DNA of 64,000 nucleotides from assembly GCA_021396245.1 (NCBI GenBank), contig WNYE01000058.1:62001-126000 (forward strand), in the 5' to 3' direction. This DNA is from Sporothrix humicola (taxonomy: Eukaryota > Ascomycota > Sordariomycetes > Ophiostomatales > Ophiostomataceae). Positions within the stretch are counted from its first letter, which is position 1. Each line of letters begins with the position of its first letter. Made by a program: the position numbers and the translations under genes. The notes below the pieces were generated by a model, which worked only from the letters and a program-made list of their open reading frames with translations, made no database searches and was not told where the DNA came from. Below are positions 1 through 11,870 of the stretch, one piece after another.

Positions 1-2
1 TC

Positions 3-485
3 AACATTGGCAGCGGCCGCTCCTCCACAGCCTGCGCCTTCCCCTCGTGGCCCAACCGGCCATGCCTGGGCTCGGGTTTTTCTTCTTCGTCCTCTTACCT
101 GAGTGACGAGGACCTTTTCCTCGACGACTTTGAGGACTCGGGCTACACCAGCTCCGGCGCCTCGTCCCGCAGCAACTCCAACGCCTCCAGCATCTCGCCG
201 CCCCAGGGCTGGCGCAACGCCCAGCAGCCTTTTGCCGTCATGGCAGAGGTCAACAACAATTTTGAGGCCGAGACGTCGGGTCCCAGCGAGGACGAGCTCG
301 CCGAGATCCAGCGCGAGCGCCACGCCTACCAGCGCGAGCTCGTCCGCGCGGTCCTCCTCGAGAAGGAGCGCCGCAAGGTCGCTGCCTCGGCCGCCCGCCG
401 CCAGCGCAAGGCTGCTGCTGCCGCTGCCGGTGCTTCTCCTTCTCGCAAGAAGTCCGCCAAGCTGGCCGCCATCGCTGAGGATTAA
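3..485 (+). CDS. 3' end of a gene of unknown function (partial)
   Basis: An open frame enters from the left edge and runs 160 codons to a TAA at 483-485, so the 5' part of the gene lies outside the window. The N-terminal part of the visible stretch is Ser/Gly-rich and includes an acidic patch (SDEDLFLDDFED). It is followed by PPQGW and FAVMAEVNN. The last 70 residues form a charged, probably helical segment (EDELAEIQRERHAYQRELVRA, then LLEKERRK) with a basic Ala/Arg/Lys tail ending in AIAED. It resembles short disordered fungal proteins with a basic C-terminal helix, but I recognise no domain and assign no function. Clear coding composition and an open frame from the edge support a real gene. 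No intron is visible in the part present. Confidence 0.72.
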   Translation, partial: NIGSGRSSTACAFPSWPNRPCLGSGFSSSSSYLSDEDLFLDDFEDSGYTSSGASSRSNSNASSISPPQGWRNAQQPFAVMAEVNNNFEAETSGPSEDELAEIQRERHAYQRELVRAVLLEKERRKVAASAARRQRKAAAAAAGASPSRKKSAKLAAIAED

Positions 486-2490
486 ACAATCAAATCCCCG
501 CGATATTCACTCACACACACTACCGCTTCCGCCCAGCGAAAAAGAATAGGGCAGACCGGCCAATCAGAGCCGGTTGCGCACACGAAAAAACCGGGGGCGC
601 GGGCAGAGGGCTTCCATCACTCACAAAAGAGTGTCCCAGTCCCTCCCCCACACCCGACCCATTTTCGACCCGCGCGAGCGCGCCCGCACACAAGGCACAA
701 CAAGGAAAAGGGAAAACACAACCCTTCCAGTTAGCCGAAGCGCGCGCGACTCACACCCAACCCCAACACCCGAGGCTTGCCTGGGCTGTGCCCAATGCCT
801 CGCCTTCTATTATCCATCACATCATCACATCATACCTTCACACACGATACCCTATTACCTATTACCTATTACTTATTGTTTACACCTTATACCCTATTCC
901 GCCTGTTAATATTCTCCTTTCTTTTGTCTTTTCTTTTTTTCTTCGGTAGCATAGCAGCATTTGTTCGGGGCATTTACACATGGCCTCGCAGGCCTTCGGG
1001 ATCTTTTCTTTATTCTTTTTTGTTGCATCTTTTACACCACATTAGCTTAGCGTTTTACATAGCATGATACCCCTTCATCAGTCTTTATTTACGAAGAAGA
1101 CAAACTTTACAAATATGAGCAATCTTATTGTACACTCAAAAACATTTCCATCTTGCAGTGACCTGAACTTGAATAAGCCTACAAAATAAGAGTGAGCCTG
1201 TCTCAAGGCACTCTTACCGAAAGACAGCGACTCTCGCTCCCACATGACGTAGAAATGAGTCAAGACTCTCATGAACTACGATGTACAGTCGAACATTAAA
1301 AAAGCCTCGCCGGTTGAGAGTGTTTCTTCCTGCGACAGCTCTGCCAGCTCTGTCTTGTGTTATTTTTGTGTATTTTTGTGTACTTTTGTGCCTTCATGTG
1401 TCTTTTGTGTTTTTACTTGTGACAATATGTCTTGTCAACGACAAGATCTTGTGTTCCTGTCTTGTGTCTCTTGTCTCACTCCAAAGTGCTCGGCACGTGA
1501 ACACGTGAACCCACCCTTACAAGGACAAGACGATAACGGGTTGACGACAAGGACAGTGGGTGACAGCAAACGAGAACGAGGACAGCTATGACGACGTAAT
1601 ACTCCGTAAGGTCTCTTTCCGTCTTTTCACGAGAATTTCCAGGGCTGGACGTGATTGACAGGGCCAAGGTGTCCATAGTATCCAAAGCTGTCCAAAATGT
1701 CCCGAGGCGGGAAAAGGGAAAATGGCGGATGGGGAAATGGCACTTTTCGGTTTACGCTTTTCGCTTGTCGTGGGGTATGACTGGCAAACAAGCGTATCGA
1801 GGCCCGAAAACTAGGTACTTCTCCACGCTTGTGGATGGCATTTCGGAGCTTCTCGCGGTAAAAGAAGCGCGGCTGTTTTCGCCTATGCATGTCTGCCACC
1901 ATTTTGGCTGGGGTTCTGCCAGGTCCGAGTCTACTCACTATTTCCTGCTGACTACACGGGAGATCGTCCTGCTGACATCACTTTTGGCATGTGAAGGCAC
2001 ACAGACACACATACTATGCACACACAAACACATGCTTGCACATTCTATAGTACTCTTTCTTTCTTTATCTTATCACGGTCTTTGTTGTGAACGGTATTCT
2101 TTCTTTCTTTACGTCTTGGTCGGGACCGAAAACGTTGACATGGATGGTCGGCCAGGGTGCTCGGCCATCAAAGAGGGCAAAGAAAACAACAAAAGCACGC
2201 CGAACCGAATGTAAACGCCAAGTGCCGACATGCTTGCATCATAACGGTGGTTTCTTTTTGACCTTGAAAACGTTCTCAAATTTATTTTTCTTGTTTTAAT
2301 GTTCTCTTTCTGATACCGCCCCTTTGTCGTTCACGCTTCCTCCTTTGAGATTGGCCGTTGAGTTTGGGGGTTTCCTCCTTTCATGGCTATGTGGCCGCCT
2401 TCGTCGTCTTTCATCGCTTTATTCCTTCCTTTTTTTGTTCCTCGTGTTCCTTTGTAACTTCTTTGGGCATGGCTCGGCACCGAGGACACC

Positions 2491-2885
2491 TTCTAGAACA
2501 CGTACTCACCGAAGGTGGGTTCGTTGAGGTTGAGGTCGAGTGGCCGGCCACATGTCGAGAGCATGGCTAGAATATGGTAGAGAAGCCACAGGAAAGCCAT
2601 AGGAAGGTAATGGAGACGCCACAGGGGAAGAACTCCGACCACATGGCATTCTACGCACCTTCTATTTCTCGATTGTCTGCATTCATTCTGTACGCTATTT
2701 CCATTCATTGCATTGAATGCATTGTGATCTCATTTTCGGTCTTGTCCGGTTGATTTTTGGTCTTCGTCTGGCCTTCTAGAAGGAGGGGCGTGGATCAAGA
2801 GCAAGACGATAAGACGAAGACCACATGGCATTCGAGATGCAACGGCCAAGCCACCACGATGAGTTCTTCTGACGATGTTCTAGAA
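2491..2885. repeat. Cluster of TTCTAGAA octamers and a 15-bp direct repeat
   Basis: The palindromic octamer TTCTAGAA occurs at 2491-2498, 2774-2781 and 2878-2885. The middle copy lies in a perfect 12-bp palindrome, CCTTCTAGAAGG, at 2772-2783. The 15-mer GACCACATGGCATTC occurs at 2637-2651 and again at 2819-2833. Shorter relatives of both words recur to about 4.85 kb. They may be diverged units of the larger repeat family to the right. TTCnnGAA is also the core of a heat-shock element, but no neighbouring gene start explains such a cluster here. Confidence 0.55.
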
Positions 2886-3469
2886 GATAGGCGGCATAGC
2901 CGAACCTGAGAAGACTGGCCGTGATGTTATAGATACCTACTTTCATCACCACCATGATGTTCCCGCATGCCACATCTTCTCATCAACGATGCATGTTATA
3001 ATCTTCTTCATAGACGCACATGCAATAATCTGCAAAGTAGAGGCTGTGATTGTACTCCATATTTACACCACGACACAAAGTAAGGGTTGGAAGGCTGAAG
3101 TATGGAAATCTGCCTTACCTTGAGGTGAGGCGGCCATTCTCTCTGATCGAGAAGGTATATGGCAAGTTCCGTTGAGGATACACTTGAGGACAGGCCGAAT
3201 GTCGAGATTCGTTTCGTTGGAAAGGACAGGACACCATCTCATGATGCCACAGAAAAACAACATCAAACACTGGCTAAGATAGTAGAAGCCAACAAGTGCA
3301 TCGCGCACTCCGAAGAGCACGCAATTCCAGAGGAAATCTGAAGATTGAGTGAAGACGATGGTGAAGATGGCGAATATGGATATGAGGAGAGAGTGAGTTG
3401 CAGCTGCCACGACAAGACAACAACAGTGTCGAGCATGTGAATGCAGCGTGTTAGTATTGTCCTCTTGGT

Positions 3470-5510
3470 GGGCAGTTTCCGTTTTGGGACAAACGCCGCC
3501 GTGCTAGCAATGCTTCTCATATTGTCCTCGTCCCCCTTCTACGATTGTCCCTCTTCTTTGACGACACCTTCTAGCGTCCTGCACTCTTCCCGGAGCTATC
3601 AGAGGTGTGGTGTGAGCCACGAGTGTCTGTAATGCAAAAAGTGTTTTATATTCAGGGGAAATGTGATCAGAAAGGATGGGAGAAGGGCAATGCCTGTTTT
3701 GAGAAGATGACCGTTGCGTCACACTCATAAGTGGACGCCTAGACTCTCCTTCCCTTCCCCGGACAAATAGCGTATCGACAGCCTACCTAGTAGCTCCAGC
3801 TCCGGACATTGGCATGTTATGCTGTCGTTGTTGTTGGACAGCTTCATCTACGGATATTGTTATGAGAGAGGGAGATCACCGGCGTGGCTTCCTTCTATTC
3901 TGGGCAATCGTCCTTGAAGCAACAGAGAAGGCAGACGTGACAAGGGAAAGAGACTGAAGACTGGCGCGGCTTCCTTCTACTTTGGGAAACTGTCCTGGGT
4001 AGTAAAGGAAGAGGCAGGAGGAGAGAGAGAGGGACGGGTACCTTCCATCTTGGGCGAACAGCCGTTCACGATGAGAGGGAAGGTGAGAGATAAGGTGGGA
4101 AATAAAGAGGGGAGGAGCGATTGAGACATACGGTTGCCTTCCCCATGGGGTAATCTGCCACAGACATACAGCGTTAAAAAGAGGGGGCGATCTCCGCTGA
4201 GACTGTTGGTTTTCTGTTGGTTGTTGAGTGGTGGCCGGCGATAAATATGTGACTGTTTTCTATCTCACCTGTTGGTCGCGTTCTCCGGCCTGTGAACTTG
4301 TGCGCGTCTCGATATTCCCCCAGCCAACGGCTCATTTCTGCTTGGAGGATATGGCCTTGAGGCTTGTGAGGCTTCCGTGGCTTGAGGCCAATTACCTCGA
4401 AAGGGAAGACAACGGCGCGAGGGAGGAAGGCACAAGGCTGGCTAGTTTCCGTTTTGGGAAAGAGGCCATTCTCACGATCTCCTTCTCCTCTACCCCCGGA
4501 CTTTGCAACTGTCGAGCCTCATCGCACAAAGACTTGAGATCGGAGGTAGAAGGGCGCTAGAAGGTGAGGAGACAAAAGGACTTGACCAAAACAAAAAGAC
4601 GACGAAAGAGAGGCTCGAGACCGTTGTGTCGTGGCTTGACGATCTGGAACACATCCTCTCTGTCTGCGATAGTTCCGGCTTTGCTATCCCTTCCCCCTTT
4701 GCCCTTCAGCCTTCTGTCTTCGACTTCATAGCTCCGGTTGGCGTCGATCTTCAACAGGAATGACAGCAATCAATACACGACTGCTAAGATGTAGTCGGTA
4801 CTTTTGTACAGCTCTCCTTCTAGACAAGGCCCGGAAGATGCCATTCTCACCTTGTCATCTTCAAATGCACTGCCAAGAACAAGAGCTGTTGTCGCAAGGC
4901 AGGAGATTGCTCATGCCTGTCTTCACTTTGAGATCTTTTGAACATCATTTCGTCTGTCTATTGGTGTTTTGTGTGTCTGCTCACATCTCTTGGCAGTCGA
5001 GTATTTGCTCAGCTTCAATCCATGATATTGGACATATACAAGTACGCATGTCTCCGTCTTCAAAAGTGAAGGTATTCCTACTACCCTGAATTTAAAAGAG
5101 GGGTTCTGGCCTCATCATTTGACTCTACATCGTCATCACCCCTCGTTGCATGCCAGCTCGACCAACAGGCGCGTTTAGCACAGTAGGCGTCTAATTATTC
5201 GTTAGCCCCGGAGTAAACAACAAAGGGAGACTTTACAATTCATAACAAAACCTTACAAAAAACAGCACAAAACACATGGAGATATCCTTCTTCTTTTGTT
5301 TCCTCAGCAGAGACCACACCCATTCGGTCAAGACACGGATTCATCATTTCGGGACCGAATTCTCCCTTTTGATTCACCATGATGGCTGCGTCGACAGGTG
5401 ATCACCCGTGATGGTGCTTTGAGGGTGTCGATGCTAGCTCCGGCCGTAAGCATCACCAACAGCATCTCTAAAAGCAACTCCAACAGGCATTTTCCCAAAA
5501 CGGAAATCCC
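3470..5510. repeat. Dispersed degenerate repeat units, left part of the array
   Basis: Units resembling CTTCYnTTTTGGGAnAnTGGCCGT occur at about 3476-3500, 3888-3912, 3970-3995, 4040-4065 and 4444-4470. The units near 3890, 3970 and 4040 are spaced about 80 and 70 bp and share the word CTTCCTTCTA or CTTCCATCT followed by TGGG. An inverted unit (TTTTCCCAAAACGGAAAT on the plus strand) lies near 5492-5509. Copies are strongly diverged, so the boundaries are approximate and no parent element is recognised. Confidence 0.45.
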
Positions 5511-6774
5511 CCACGCTTTTGCCACCTGCAAAGTCCAGTCAACTTCAAGGTGGAAAAGCAGGCCACCACTTCTCATCCATGTGTACGGCCGTTATAATCA
5601 TCGCCAGGCTTCTTTCCTCTTGCAGGAGATTGCCGTTGTTGAGAGGAGACTCGTCTTGTTACCTAAAATGGAAAGAAACCGTTCTCCTCCTTCGAGTGAT
5701 CGAGCGAATGACTACTTGGCCAAGGCAGTTGGAGGAGATGAACTGGCGAATCCGGATATATTTGGTGTCAATTCCTCACTTTGGCTTGAAGCACAAAATT
5801 ATCGTGCTCTCTTGAAACTACAAGTGATCAGACGAATATGCACGCACGGCACTTGCCATCTTGTACCATTGTCTTCACAGTACTATTGCTATAAGAAGCA
5901 TGCAAGAGCGTGGCTATGTACACGCCTGCTGCCTTCTTTCTTCTTCTCTTTGTGCCTGGCGGTTTCGTCTTCAAAGGCGATGCCCGGAGTAAACAAAAGA
6001 ATACATTCACTCTAAAAAAAGAAAGAAAGGGTAGTAACAAAGGTAAGGAGACAGAGATAAAGGAGTTGCAGAAATGAAAGACGATGTAAACGCCCGGCAC
6101 TCTTCCCCTTCCATCCGTTGCCCGGCCGGTCCATCTCCCGCACTAAACCTGGATCAAACCGTCGTCCCTTTATTCCCCTCTCCCTTGTTCCTCGCTGAAG
6201 AGCGAATCACCATTCCCATACGCACTTTTCGACAGACGTCTGGACGTACACCCCTCCTCGATCTTTCATCCGGTCCTTTGATCTGTTATTTTTGTTTGTT
6301 TGTTTGTTGTTTGTTTGCGCTCTCTTTCTGTTTTTGGAAGCGTGCCTGTTATTTCGTCGATTGTGATTGTCTGTTATTCCCTTTGTTCAATCCACACCCC
6401 AACCTGGCCCCGGATTTACAAAACGGTGAAGCTGTCAGTCTGGGGCCCGGGGGCTAGATCGTCAAAAGTCAAAACGGTGATCGACAACGAATGACAATTC
6501 CCTTCCACAGGAAGTCTTTGACATCGTCAAAACGGTGACGATGCACACATCGCCGGCTTACATCCAAAAGAGGTAGGCTGCCGGCAGGGCTGCGGATGAG
6601 CCCCCTTTCTGCCTCCAAAATAGATCCGGCCCGGAACTATTAACGGTGCACGGCCGATCGAGGGATGTCTATGTGGCATATGTCAGATGCCAAAAGCTCA
6701 ACGTCCATGCGGTTGCATCTACAAGCCAGAACGGAATTTTCCAGATCCAGACTTGACCGGCCTCATTCTCAAAA

Positions 6775-7794
6775 TGGACACTGGCCGTAGCTCCTCCATC
6801 TATCCAATTCAGTCCCAATCAGGATACTGACCGGAGTAGACCTCCTGGAATGACACATCTAGCCCGCCGTCGACGATGATGCAAATGACTACTCAACGGT
6901 GATCACCAGGAACTTGCCGTTAGCAGCCAGCCTGGCAGGTCTATTTCTCGATTTGGATACTGGCCGTCCTCTTTCTTCAGTCTGGATGAGGTTATTGCCC
7001 GGTACGATAGAGGGATGCATTCTTCCTTTCGTCTTCCCCGTTGCGCTATGGATGAATTCAACAAGTTCATCTACAGAGTGCAACGGCCAACTCCCCGAAA
7101 TGGACATTGGCCGTCGCCTGTCCTCTTCCGTGCATCTCGACATCGATCTCCCGGATGGTGAGGGATGAGGATGGGATTGGGATGGCCACATGGCCTTTTG
7201 CTATCCACCCATGAGAAAACGGCATTATTACAGAATGGGATATTTCCCTGTTGAAGGTTTCGTCATTCTAGGGGTGAACCCTTACTATGCGGTCTTGTTC
7301 TGCATCGGGATATCTGCCGTAGCCTCTCTTTCTCTTGCAGATGGATCCCGACCGTTGAAGTTGATGATGTGACTCAAGAGTTCTAGACCACAGTTCCTTC
7401 CCGTGATCGACAAGGCCGGTCTTCTTCTGTAAAAGGACAGAGGCCGTGGTCACTTATTTGATCGAAATCCACAAGTAGATACCGGCCGTTTGAAAACAAA
7501 GGGCCGGTTCGACTGTTTTCAGATGTCGTCTCTGTACTCCATTGTTACCCAAGACAGGGTTTCTGCCAAAACTGGATATTGACCGTTGAATAAGCCATGA
7601 TGACCTTCCCTTCCCTTTCCTAGTGCAAGGCCCCATGCATTCCGGCATGTTTCTGCATAAAGACAGATGCCGTCTTTCACAATAGGGACTTCAGAAAATA
7701 TGTTGTCATCTAGGGGTGTAGTTATAATGGCCACATGTCAACTTATTCTGCATTCGTCAGGACCGGGTATCTTCTCATTAAGGACATTGGCCGT
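6775..7794 (+). repeat. Dense array of a degenerate WGGAYAnTGGCCGT motif
   Basis: Thirteen copies of a 14-bp motif lie in 1.02 kb, all in the same orientation. They start at 6775, 6822, 6909, 6954, 7101, 7236, 7307, 7342, 7434, 7476, 7573, 7660 and 7781. The best copies are TGGACACTGGCCGT (6775), TGGATACTGGCCGT (6954), TGGACATTGGCCGT (7101) and AGGACATTGGCCGT (7781). Several are followed by TTGAA. Many gaps are near 45 bp or near 90 bp (47, 87, 45, 92, 42, 97, 87), with others irregular. The sequence between motifs is not obviously repeated. This is either a very old tandem repeat of roughly 45 bp or an array of binding sites. No coding frame spans it. Confidence 0.55.
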
Positions 7795-8212
7795 AAAGGC
7801 ACACCTTGCTATGTCAATATTCGCATTCAGAATATGCTACTCAAGAGCGGTCGGTGTCTACTGTTTCATTACAAAGTAAGATGATAAGAAAGCGTGGTAT
7901 AGGAATATGGATATCAATAACGAGACATTGTGAGAGGTAGAAATTCTTGTAAAGAGTGCACAAGAGCACGGATTATATTTTCTATATGCCCCAAGTCAAC
8001 CTGGATAGAAAGGAGATAGTGGCGAGCCACGCGCAGGAAAATGCAAGCAAGAAGCGCATAATCAAGAGGCAAACAAGCAGTGGACAGACGAAAGAAGACC
8101 CAAGTAAACGCCATGCGTCACAAACAACGTGCAAGAGAGAAACGAGGAAACCAAAAAAAGAGACGCATCTAAATAACAAGGACAACGTTAAGAAGTGAGC
8201 ACGGCACGCCGC

Positions 8213-9056
8213 TCAGCTCCGCAGAGACTCGAGCCGGTTGCGCATCTGCGCCATCATGGCCTCTGTGTCCTCCTCGTCCTCCTCTTCCTCTTCGCCGCCG
8301 CTCTGCGGGCCGCCCTCGGCAATGGCCACCTTGTTGCGCGCGGGCGCCACGACTTCCGCGGCGGCAGGGATCGGTGTTGTGCCCACGGGCGTCGACGGCA
8401 GCACCTGGCCCGCCGAGGCCATCTTGTCCTTGAAGATCTCGCCCAAGACTTTGTCCACCTCGCTGTCGGCCTCGGCCAGGTCCTCGTCCTCGAACAGCGC
8501 GGCATCGTCTTCGGGCAGCGTCTCGTTGACCATTTCCTCGACGATGCCGGCCTTCATGAGCTCCACGCTGAGCTCCTGCATGGTCCCTGCCAGCTCCGGC
8601 AGCCGGATCAGCATGTTGACGTCGCGCATGACGCCGACGCTGGCCTTGATGGAGCCCTCGATCTTGCGCATCGCAAACGCCTCCTGGACCTGCATTTGCA
8701 CAGAGTTGAGCTGGGCCCTCCCAGTGACGAGTCGGGCCGACGTGCGTCGTGCCCGCACCAGCTCCCGGGCAAAGTCGCGGACTTCGCGCTGGGCCTGTTT
8801 GGCTCGGGAGGGGTCACGCTGGGCGCGGCGGTCGGCTTGCAGGATTAGGTTTTTTGTGGTGATTTCGGCGCGTTTGGCGTTTGCAATGTCGCGGTCGATT
8901 TTGCGGATGTTGGCGCGGAGGAGGGTGTTGCATTTCCGGAGCTGCACAAGTGTTAGGGGAGACCAGGAAGGGCGAGGGAAGATGAAAAGAATCTGTGCGT
9001 TGACTAACCTGCGCCTGGGGATCCGGCTTTTGGAAGAGGGCCCGGAGGTTTTCCAT
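8213..9056 (-). CDS. vps24: ESCRT-III subunit Vps24/CHMP3
   Basis: Two exons, 9009-9056 and 8213-8941, encode 258 residues. The intron has CAG|GTTAGT and TGTGCAG|CTC ends and lies in phase 0 after the 16-residue start MENLRALFQKPDPQAQ. The body is a typical Snf7-family helical core: the basic first hairpin (LRKCNTLLRANIRKIDRDI), a long stretch with RDFARELVR and KASVGVMRDVN, then an acidic tail. The last residues (AMMAQMRNRLESLR) fit a MIM1 motif that binds the Vps4 MIT domain. In this family Vps24 caps and remodels Snf7 filaments with Vps2 on endosomes during multivesicular-body sorting. The internal blocks GSIKASVG and LPELAGTMQELS point to Vps24 rather than Vps2 or Did4. The start was chosen because the short first exon matches the family N-terminus. 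Confidence 0.93.
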
Positions 9057-10967
9057 GGCCGGCGATTGTCGGTGGTGTGCACCACCAGCGGAGCGTTATT
9101 CAAGCGTGTATCGTGTGTATCGTATAGTCGCCCTTCGCAGCCGCGACTCTCCGTCCTATATCTCGATCGTGACGATTCGTCCCAGCCTCCTCCTCCGAGG
9201 TGCTTGATGGAAAACGCAAAAAGAGAGGGTGGGTGCGCGAGATACGGCGTCAATGAGGTTCGTGTATTGTGTATCGTGTACGGCCGCCTTGAAAACTCTT
9301 CCGGCTGTCGCGAAAGATTTGTCGTCGCTCGTCGGGGCTTTCCGGTGACGTAGATGGTCTCGGGATCGCAATGCCTCCACTTTGTTCGGCGTCGCCGTGG
9401 AGTTCGTCAAGGAGAGAGAGGACGTTGTGGGTTGAGATTGAGGGTTATTTCTGACAATGATTGCCTCGTCGTATGGGGAGATGATGGGACAGAGGATGGG
9501 CCTGGTTGTCGCCGCAGGATGCGATCGTTGTGGTGTAATCGTCGAGGACGTTGGAATCTTTGAAATTGGCGCCTGGCCTTGTTTGGTGACGTTCCCGTTC
9601 CCGTGGGGCTCTTTGGCTCTCCTTCCCTTAGTTCTGCCATTTTGCGCCGCCTCTGAATGGGCGCTGCCTCGTCGATTCGGCGAGCCCGCCTTGCACGTGC
9701 TGATAAGATAGCGGACTAGGTCAGACTCAATGGGCACTCAGTTAAAGGCGGGGAAGGCGCGTATGCCCACTGAAAGGGCTGAACAGAGAGCACCGGTATT
9801 CGACCGCCGCATCGTTCTTTCCGTGAGAACCTTTTTCTCATCCTGTGGGAAGGAACGACCATTGATAAAACGTTATTTTATGAAGATGATATTTTTAGCG
9901 TCTCTTCTCATGAAATATATCCAACTCTTATCTCTCAAGTTCTACGAATTTGTTAAACACAATTTGAAAAGCTGCATATAAAAGTTGCTGCGGCTCATTC
10001 AGCATTGTTTCTCAAAAGACAGCGTCCTGAGCAAACAGTGAATGACGCTCATCACAAGTTTCTTCCAAGCATTAATTCTCATGAAAATATCATACGCCAT
10101 CCCGGTCGGTGAATAACTCCTACTCGATGTCCAAGGCTGGCTGTGTCGCCTCTTCACCTTGCATTCGCTTGGCTACGGCCCTTTTTCTACGGAGCAATTG
10201 TCTTGTCGTGGATTCGGTTGCGGGGCAGCCTAGAAGCGCTTTGCGCACTGTGAGGAATGCTGACAAGTTGCACCTGCCTTGTGTGGACGCAGCTGTGATG
10301 CTGTGCTGCAAGTACCGTATGCAGCTAGCTTGTAGGTAAAAATACATCGGTCCGCAATGCTGCGGGGTCTCTGCCTACTGGCCCTGAGCTGGTCCCCTCG
10401 AGGCTCTTTTTGCTGGAGCTCTCAACAGCCCCAGCAGCTCCAGAGAGCACCGTGCTAGGACAGTGCCGCAACAGTGGCTCGTTCTTTCCTCACCACTGGA
10501 CCAGTTCCAGGTGAATCTTTGTGGTTCCTTGCACTTCCACCACCTCCAATCCACACAATTCCCCCCTCCCCTCCTGCCTCTCTCTCCTCCGCCCTCCTTA
10601 CTCCTTCCCTCCTAACGCCAACGACGTACTGCGGGCCCACCATAGCAAACACTGCAAAAATCCAGGAGCCATCCTCTCCATCATCGACATCCTAACCTCT
10701 GCAACTTTTTGACTTTTGCCTCTTTTTTGAAAGCGATTGTTTCTTTTCAACTCATACCCCCCAACAACTTTCTTTCCTCCCACCACACCCGACCAAGCTG
10801 CATTGCTCCTGCTAGACCTGCATAGCTCTCGCACTTGTTTTCGCATTCAGCTTTACAAAGTCGTTTTTCGCAACCCGTAAATCGAAACCGACCTCTCTTT
10901 TTTTACCCGGTCGCCAACCTGTCTCCCGCCAAGCTTTAAGCTTTGCCTCTACTCCCCCATCTTCACC
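9057..10967. other. Divergent intergenic region, vps24 / p23
   Basis: This 1.9-kb stretch separates the divergently transcribed vps24 and p23 genes and must hold both promoters. Positions 9860-9990 are AT-rich. From about 10540 to 10967 the plus strand is CT-rich, typical of a fungal 5' leader just before the p23 start. A 193-codon minus-strand frame at 9156-9737 runs through the vps24 leader without recognisable features, and I do not call it a gene. Confidence 0.5.
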
Positions 10968-11870
10968 ATGTCTACCGAAACATACACTCCCGAGGGTAAG
11001 CTCGATCTCTCTTTCCTGCCGTCTCCTGTCTCCCATTGATATCTCCTTGGCATCCCGTCGGCCGGCCGAGACAGTTGTCCCCAACAACATCACGACGTCA
11101 CCGACGATGCCGTTGCGACCTATAATCATTGGCTTCTGAGACTCTTATGACGTTGAACTACGCCTGCTAACACCCCTCTCAGTCCTCTGGGCCCAGCGCT
11201 CCTCCAGTGTGGACGCCGAAAAGAACTTTATCTACCTCACCATTGTCGTCCCGGACGCCGACCCCTCCCAAGCCGAGATCGCCCTCAAGCCCACCAGCGT
11301 CTCCTTCAAGGGCTTCTCCAAGACCCTGAAGCGCACCTACCAGGTCACCCTCGACCTCTACGCCGAGATCGACGAGGCCGCCTCCAAGGTCAACCACACG
11401 TCCCGGTCCGTCGAGCTCAAGCTCGTCAAGAAGGAGCTCAAGGAGGAGTACTGGCCCCGCCTGCTCAAGGACTCCAAGAAGGTCCACTTCCTCAAGACCG
11501 ACTTTGACAAGTGGGTCGACGAGGACGAGCAGGACGAGGCCCCCGCAGACGACTTCTCGCAGTTTGGCGGCATGGGTGGCATGGGCGGCATGGGCGGCGG
11601 CATGGGCGGCATGCCCGGTATGGGTGGTAAGTCCCCTCTCCCTGCGTAGCAGGCAGATGATCCCCTCCCCTAAAACATTAAAATGAATGACACTAACGTA
11701 CTGTAGGCGACTTTGGCGGCATTGACTTCTCCAAGCTGGGCGGCGCTGGCGGCTTCGGCGGCGAGGGCGACGAGGAGGATGAGGGTGAGGAGGGCGAGGA
11801 GGGCGAGGACGAGGACGAGATGCCTGCTCTCGAGGGCGACGAGGCCGCCGAGCCAGCAAAGGCCGCATAA
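10968..11870 (+). CDS. sba1: Hsp90 co-chaperone p23 (Sba1/Wos2)
   Basis: Three exons, 10968-10995, 11183-11626 and 11707-11870, encode 211 residues. The introns have GAGG|GTAAGC...TCTCAG and GGTG|GTAAGT...TGTAG ends. The CS/p23 domain covers residues 1 to about 115 and has the hallmark start (LWAQRSSSVD), FIYLTI, and WPRLLKD, the conserved tryptophan patch that contacts Hsp90. A Gly/Met-rich stretch (GGMGGMGGMGG) and a strongly acidic tail (DEEDEGEEGEEGEDEDE) follow. p23 stabilises the ATP-bound closed Hsp90 dimer and slows ATP hydrolysis in the cytosol and nucleus. The first exon is only nine full codons, so the start rests on its good ATG context (CACCATGTC) and correct phase. The second intron interrupts the Gly/Met repeat. 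Confidence 0.95.

Larger units (their letters stand above)
486..8212. other. 7.7-kb gene-poor region with degenerate repeats
   Basis: No convincing protein-coding gene is visible. The longest frames (187 codons at 1651-2214 and 205 codons at 5398-6015) lack recognisable domains and coding-like composition. The first 600 bases are probably 3' UTR and terminator of the preceding gene. Positions 1340-1620 are rich in short TCTTGTG-type words. From about 2.5 to 7.8 kb the sequence repeatedly shows related but diverged words (TTCTAGAA, TTTTGGGA, GGAYATTGGCCGT), annotated separately. The composition is mixed, without the TpA-rich signature of strong repeat-induced point mutation. It could hold a non-coding transcript or the remains of an old repeat array. 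Confidence 0.5.

Noticed and set aside
1651..2214. 187-codon plus-strand frame
   Set aside because: No family resemblance and poor codon bias. It crosses a CA-rich simple-sequence stretch near 2000-2030.
5398..6015. 205-codon plus-strand frame in the repeat-rich region
   Set aside because: It runs across degenerate repeat units and has no domain-like composition.
2440..8000. Transposon inactivated by repeat-induced point mutation
   Set aside because: The region is not strongly AT-rich and shows no terminal repeats or transposase or reverse-transcriptase remnants.
9156..9737. 193-codon minus-strand frame upstream of vps24
   Set aside because: It overlaps the vps24 leader, shows no domain and mixes Ser/Thr/Arg/Pro. 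It is most likely open by chance.
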